Shown here in pieces: positions 56,654 through 60,819 of a stretch of DNA of 60,819 nucleotides. How positions within the stretch are numbered: the stretch's first letter is position 1; every line of letters starts with the position of its first letter. A program made the position numbers and the translations under genes. The notes beneath the pieces were generated by a model, which saw only the letters and a list, made by a program, of their open reading frames with translations, was not told the origin of the DNA and made no database searches. Source of the DNA: an uncultured Butyrivibrio sp. Its GTDB lineage: Bacteria; Bacillota; Clostridia; Lachnospirales; Lachnospiraceae. The stretch lies in the NCBI GenBank assembly GCA_946546925.1, contig CAMNOS010000003.1:1-60819 (forward strand), written 5' to 3'.

Positions 56654-59281
56654 TTAAATCTCCAGTCTCATCATATCCAGGATAGCTGCATCACTCATCT
56701 CCGTGATCCACTTCTCGCCACCTGATCCGATGACGTTTTCAGCAAGCTCTACTTTGTCCTTTATCATTGCGTCTATTTTTTCCTCGATGGTTCCGGAATC
56801 TACAAATTTGTGCACGATAACACTCCTGTTCTGTCCTATCCTGTAAGCCCTGTCAGTTGCCTGATTCTCCACTGCAGGGTTCCACCATCTGTCAAAGTGT
56901 ATGACATGATTGGCACTTGTAAGATTGAGTCCCGTTCCACCTGCCTTGAGAGAGAGTATCATGTAGGGAACATAATCTTCTCCGTTAAATTCATCAACCA
57001 ATGTCTGTCTCTTTTTGGGCGCAACTCCACCATGGATCACAAGGCCATCACATCCAAAGATACCCTTAAGAAATCTGTCGAGGTATGGAATAATCTCTTT
57101 ATACTGAGTAAATACCAGCACACGCTCCCTTTTTTCATAAATTGTCTCACAAAGGGTCTTAAGCAGTTCAAACTTGCCGCTTTCTTTTGCAAGATAATTC
57201 TCCTGCCCAAGGAACTGATCGGGATGATTACATATCTGCTTGAGCTTTGTGATAGTAGAAAGAACCATTCCCTTCCTCTTCATGCCCTTAGCCATGGCAA
57301 GCTCTTTTTCCAGTTCTGAAACCTGCTTTCTGTAAAGCACGATCTGCTTCTGAGAAAGAGATACATATTCAATCTTCTCAACTTTGTCAGGAAGATCTGC
57401 GATTATCTTTTTATCGCTCTTAAGTCTTCTCAAAATAAAAGGCGAGATCATGTTCCTGAGTTTCTGATAACCTTCCGAGTGACCGGAGAGACTTTTTGCA
57501 AAGTCGTCGAATTCTTTGGAAGAACCAAGAAGCCCCTTATTAAGGAAGTCAAACAAGGACCAGAGGTTGGCAAGCTCATTCTCTATGGGGGTTCCGGTCA
57601 TGGCTATCCTCTGGACTGCGGGAATCTTCTTGATAGCCCGAGTCTGCTTCGTGCCAGGATTCTTAATGGCCTGGGCCTCATCAAGGATAAGACAGTCTAC
57701 TTTTCTTTCGGAAAGAGATTCCATCCTTAAAACCATCTGATAGGTGGTAATGTTGAGAAAGATTTCTTTGGCGCGATACTCAGCATCATGGGTCTCACTT
57801 CCTTTCCCATGAAGTATCCTATAGGGAAGTCCGGGAGAAAACTTATCAATTTCCTTGGCCCAGTTGCCAAGAAGAGATGCCGGAACTATTAATAGCACAT
57901 TTGCAGTTTTATTCTTTTTGAAGAGCCACGTAAGGAATGCGATGACTTGCAGCGTCTTACCAAGTCCCATGTCATCGGCAAGGCACGATCCAAAGCCGAG
58001 CTTACTCATGTAGCACAGCCACTGGAATCCGGTCTGCTGATAGGATCTTAGATCCGCATTAAGCCCAGACGGCACCTTCTCTTTTTTCATGGTTCCGGGC
58101 TGCCTGAGGTTCTTTAACAGAGTCCCAAGCCATTTGCCATTACTGATAATAGGGCCGACATCTATATCAATATCCTGCACTTCAAGCCCGGCCTCCAGCT
58201 TCATGGCATCTTTAAGAGACAGCTCGCCATCATACTGTTCCATCACCTCAAGCAGTCTTTCAAGCCTGGAATGATTAACCTCAACCCACTTGCCCTTAAG
58301 GAGCGCCAGACCTTCTGTCTGGTCAAGAAGCTTTCTGATCTCTTTTTCTGTAAGTTCAACTCCGCCCACAGAAAGAGCAGGTTTCATTGATACCAGAGCG
58401 TCAAAGCCCAACATAGCCGGTTTCTCTTCTCCAAGCTTGACCTGCATTTTGATGCTGCTCTGGGAGCTCTTCCACCAGTAAGGCACTCTGCAGACAATAC
58501 CGCACTCCTCGATTTTGGGTACAGCCTTCAGAAACTCGTACGCTTCATCACTGCTCATCCTTAGCGGATGAAACATCTCTCCCGAAGTGATAAACCCAGA
58601 GAGCATAGGAGAAATCTCCGCCACCTTATCAAGACATGAAAGAAGTGCCATGAGCTTTTCTCTGTCCTGCTTGTACTCCTCAAGGGCATAGGACAGTGGC
58701 ATGTGCCTGACTCCGCCCTGCTCATCCTTAGTGGCGTACGTCGCCAGAAAGGCAAACGGTGCATACTCGTCTTTGCGGTTTTCTACCAGATGGAAAAAGA
58801 TCCTCTCGGGAACCCGGAGATCCTGTGAAAGCTCAGCCAGAAAAGCTACAGCGTTGCCGCCATATTCGGCAAGCTGCAGATTAAAGATATTGCAAAGCTT
58901 CATGAACTGAAGACTTATCCATGCCCTGCTGATATACTCTGCTCCAAGGCAAAAGGGAATGACCGATGAAAGTACATCATAAGCATCATCCGTCAGCTCT
59001 ATGTTCAGACTGCTCCCCGCCACAGACAGCTCCGGAGTGTTCTGAACCTCGTCAATAAACGTAAGCGAAAGCCTCCTTAGAAAACTCAGCGAGGGGCTCT
59101 CACTCTTTAAAGGGCTCTTAAGGCCAAGGCGAAGAAGCGCCTTGTACCTGTTGGTCAAAAACTCATCCCTGAGCTCCAGTTCTTCCGCATTTAGTTCCTC
59201 CCCTACCTGATCAACCCTAAAACTCTCTTCCGTAAAAACAAATGATAACATGGCACATTCCCCAATAAGCTTTTTACTCAT
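56654..59281 (-). CDS. SNF2-family DEAD/DEAH helicase
   Basis: LADDMGLGKTLQVIAFL, LDEAQAIKNPGTKQTRA, MTGTPIENELANLWSLFDFL, LKAGGTGLNLTSANHVIHFDRWWNPAVENQATDRAYRIGQ. Confidence 0.95.
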   Translation of the reverse strand: MSKKLIGECAMLSFVFTEESFRVDQVGEELNAEELELRDEFLTNRYKALLRLGLKSPLKSESPSLSFLRRLSLTFIDEVQNTPELSVAGSSLNIELTDDAYDVLSSVIPFCLGAEYISRAWISLQFMKLCNIFNLQLAEYGGNAVAFLAELSQDLRVPERIFFHLVENRKDEYAPFAFLATYATKDEQGGVRHMPLSYALEEYKQDREKLMALLSCLDKVAEISPMLSGFITSGEMFHPLRMSSDEAYEFLKAVPKIEECGIVCRVPYWWKSSQSSIKMQVKLGEEKPAMLGFDALVSMKPALSVGGVELTEKEIRKLLDQTEGLALLKGKWVEVNHSRLERLLEVMEQYDGELSLKDAMKLEAGLEVQDIDIDVGPIISNGKWLGTLLKNLRQPGTMKKEKVPSGLNADLRSYQQTGFQWLCYMSKLGFGSCLADDMGLGKTLQVIAFLTWLFKKNKTANVLLIVPASLLGNWAKEIDKFSPGLPYRILHGKGSETHDAEYRAKEIFLNITTYQMVLRMESLSERKVDCLILDEAQAIKNPGTKQTRAIKKIPAVQRIAMTGTPIENELANLWSLFDFLNKGLLGSSKEFDDFAKSLSGHSEGYQKLRNMISPFILRRLKSDKKIIADLPDKVEKIEYVSLSQKQIVLYRKQVSELEKELAMAKGMKRKGMVLSTITKLKQICNHPDQFLGQENYLAKESGKFELLKTLCETIYEKRERVLVFTQYKEIIPYLDRFLKGIFGCDGLVIHGGVAPKKRQTLVDEFNGEDYVPYMILSLKAGGTGLNLTSANHVIHFDRWWNPAVENQATDRAYRIGQNRSVIVHKFVDSGTIEEKIDAMIKDKVELAENVIGSGGEKWITEMSDAAILDMMRLEI

Positions 59282-59468
59282 TATAAAGCAGACGTCGGGG
59301 ATACGTCAAAAACAAGTTCCGGCTTCTCGTATATCATGATCAAGGTCATAACTCCCCCCGATAATCTCTCCGGAGGAATAGGTCCAAGAACAGGGCTGTC
59401 TATCACAAGCCCGTCAACATAAGTGGAATTGTCCACAGCTTTATCTATGTCTGCGGATTCTCTGTATT
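59282..59468 (-). pseudogene. Remnant of a DUF4869-like gene
   Basis: Manual translation without a start codon: YRESADIDKAVDNSTYVDGLVIDSPVLGPIPPERLSGGVMTLIMIYEKPELVFDVSPTSAL*; resembles the SPVLGxIxPxxLSGGxKTLxLIYxxPExVFNAS core of DUF4869; truncated at both ends. Confidence 0.6.
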
Positions 59469-60812
59469 TTAAATTGTATCAACCGGCTTTAGCACCGGAA
59501 GTTCTGTCTCTTCACGAACAAACATAACCATGTAAACCGGCATATACAAATACTTTCCCGAAAAACTGATATCACAGTTGGCAAATATATATGCTTTTTC
59601 TACTTCATACTCATCGTTCTCGACGACTTTATTTAATGCAGAGTGCTTAGTATAGTCTTTGCCGCTTTTTACCTCTATCGGTACAACATGAAGATTTTCT
59701 TCTATAAGGAAATCCAATTCTCCAATGCTATGGCTGTTGTAATAATAGCTGGAAAACCCATGGGTGTTCAATTCCTGCGCTATCGCATTCTCATATATAC
59801 CGCCAAGATTAATCTTGTTATCATCTGCCAATATGCCAGCTTTCATAGCCTGTCCGTACTGGCATGTCAATAACCCTACATCAGAGGAATACATTTTAAA
59901 AAAAGAGCTCTTTTCATTTTGCCTAAGTGACACTCTGGGCTCGGTGGCTTTACAGGTGGTTATAACCACTCCCGCTGCTTTCAGCCACAAAAAACTACTT
60001 TCGATCCTCTCAAACTTTAAGCCTTTCTGTATGTCAGCATAATTGAATCTCTTGTTTTGTCTGAGCAATTCCGTTGGCATCAGATCATATAACGATACAA
60101 GATTCAATTTCTTTTCCTGCTTCTCATACTTAGTAAAGTCCTTTTTGTACAGATCAATTATGTCTCTCTGTATTTGTGAAACAGCAGTGATGTTTCCACT
60201 GGATATATACTCTTTTACAGCATCAGGCATTCCTCCAACAACAAGGAACCTGCGAAAGTGCTCCATCATCTTGGAATTGACAACATCTCCCACTTGTTCA
60301 CGGAGCTGAAAACACTTATGCAGATACTCAATTGTCTGCGCAGTAACACCTGAAGCCCATAAGAATTCCTCAAAATCCAATGGATACATGGTAATCTCTG
60401 TAAGATATCCAACCGGTGCAGAGCGGATGTTTTTCAGCTCTATTCCAAGCAAAGAGCCACTGAGAACAAATTTAAACCTTCCATCATCCACCCAAAACTT
60501 AATTCGGGTAATAATATCAATCACTTCCTGAACTTCGTCAATGAATATCACCGATTCACCGGCAACAAACGTATAATTAGTGATTGCCGAAATGTTCACA
60601 ATGAAATCATCGACACTCATAGACTTCTCGAGTAAAGGGATGATCGCAGGATTTTCAATCAGATTGATTTCAAGATAATTCTTACCCTCGTCTTTCAGGC
60701 ACTTCCTGATAGTATAAGTCTTGCCCACCTGTCTCGCACCGCTTACAAGAAGGGTTTTATCAGAATGATGTATCCAATTCTTAATGGCTTCCTCTGCCTT
60801 TCTAGCAATCAT
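59469..60812 (-). CDS. AAA ATPase with C-terminal DUF4143 domain
   Basis: LLVSGARQVGKTYTIRKCL Walker A, VIFIDEVQEV, C-terminal YYNSHSIGELDFLIEENLHVVPIEVKSGKDYTKHSALNK. Confidence 0.93.
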   Translation of the reverse strand: MIARKAEEAIKNWIHHSDKTLLVSGARQVGKTYTIRKCLKDEGKNYLEINLIENPAIIPLLEKSMSVDDFIVNISAITNYTFVAGESVIFIDEVQEVIDIITRIKFWVDDGRFKFVLSGSLLGIELKNIRSAPVGYLTEITMYPLDFEEFLWASGVTAQTIEYLHKCFQLREQVGDVVNSKMMEHFRRFLVVGGMPDAVKEYISSGNITAVSQIQRDIIDLYKKDFTKYEKQEKKLNLVSLYDLMPTELLRQNKRFNYADIQKGLKFERIESSFLWLKAAGVVITTCKATEPRVSLRQNEKSSFFKMYSSDVGLLTCQYGQAMKAGILADDNKINLGGIYENAIAQELNTHGFSSYYYNSHSIGELDFLIEENLHVVPIEVKSGKDYTKHSALNKVVENDEYEVEKAYIFANCDISFSGKYLYMPVYMVMFVREETELPVLKPVDTI

Positions 60813-60819
60813 TTTAGTA

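Noticed and set aside
56654-59281. SNF2 + SWIM pair as a defence system
   Set aside because: SNF2 with adjacent SWIM protein is a common bacterial arrangement; no DISARM, BREX or other defence partners nearby.
59469-60812. DUF4143 ATPase as a defence or toxin gene
   Set aside because: Widespread AAA+DUF4143 family, often in multiple copies, function unclear; no partner gene supports a defence role here.

Overview
This window looks like Lachnospiraceae (Butyrivibrio/Pseudobutyrivibrio-like) chromosome; the taxon is inferred from the gene repertoire, not measured. Backbone content: a PseC-like aminotransferase, a complete liv-type branched-chain amino acid ABC operon (15.99-12.26 kb, minus strand), c-di-GMP signalling genes, pectin/glucoside hydrolases (pectinesterase, GH28, two GH3), a GDPD, SWIM + SNF2 genes, a DUF4143-type ATPase and one tRNA-Trp. 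Accessory or unusual content: (1) a ~420 bp, nearly identical inverted repeat (about 18.12-18.53 and 23.15-23.58 kb) built from G5...hairpin...C5 modules; its right copy lies directly behind a solo PD-(D/E)XK-like nuclease gene. (2) A 2101-aa InlB-B/MBG repeat surface protein flanked by four copies of a small 'TFxVKVxYRQxxSWQGxVxW...FRSALELxxLMDEA' domain, one of which is a 58-aa ORF missing from the supplied ORF track. (3) A double-glycine-leader peptide divergent from a LytTR regulator / GHKL kinase / GGDEF operon. (4) A lipoprotein-type barnase with adjacent barstar. (5) A domain-permuted, membrane-anchored GH3. (6) A REP-like intergenic palindrome in two copies. (7) A DUF4869-like gene remnant. 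No CRISPR array, rRNA, prophage or recognisable transposase was seen. All family calls come from motif recognition by eye; no database search was run.
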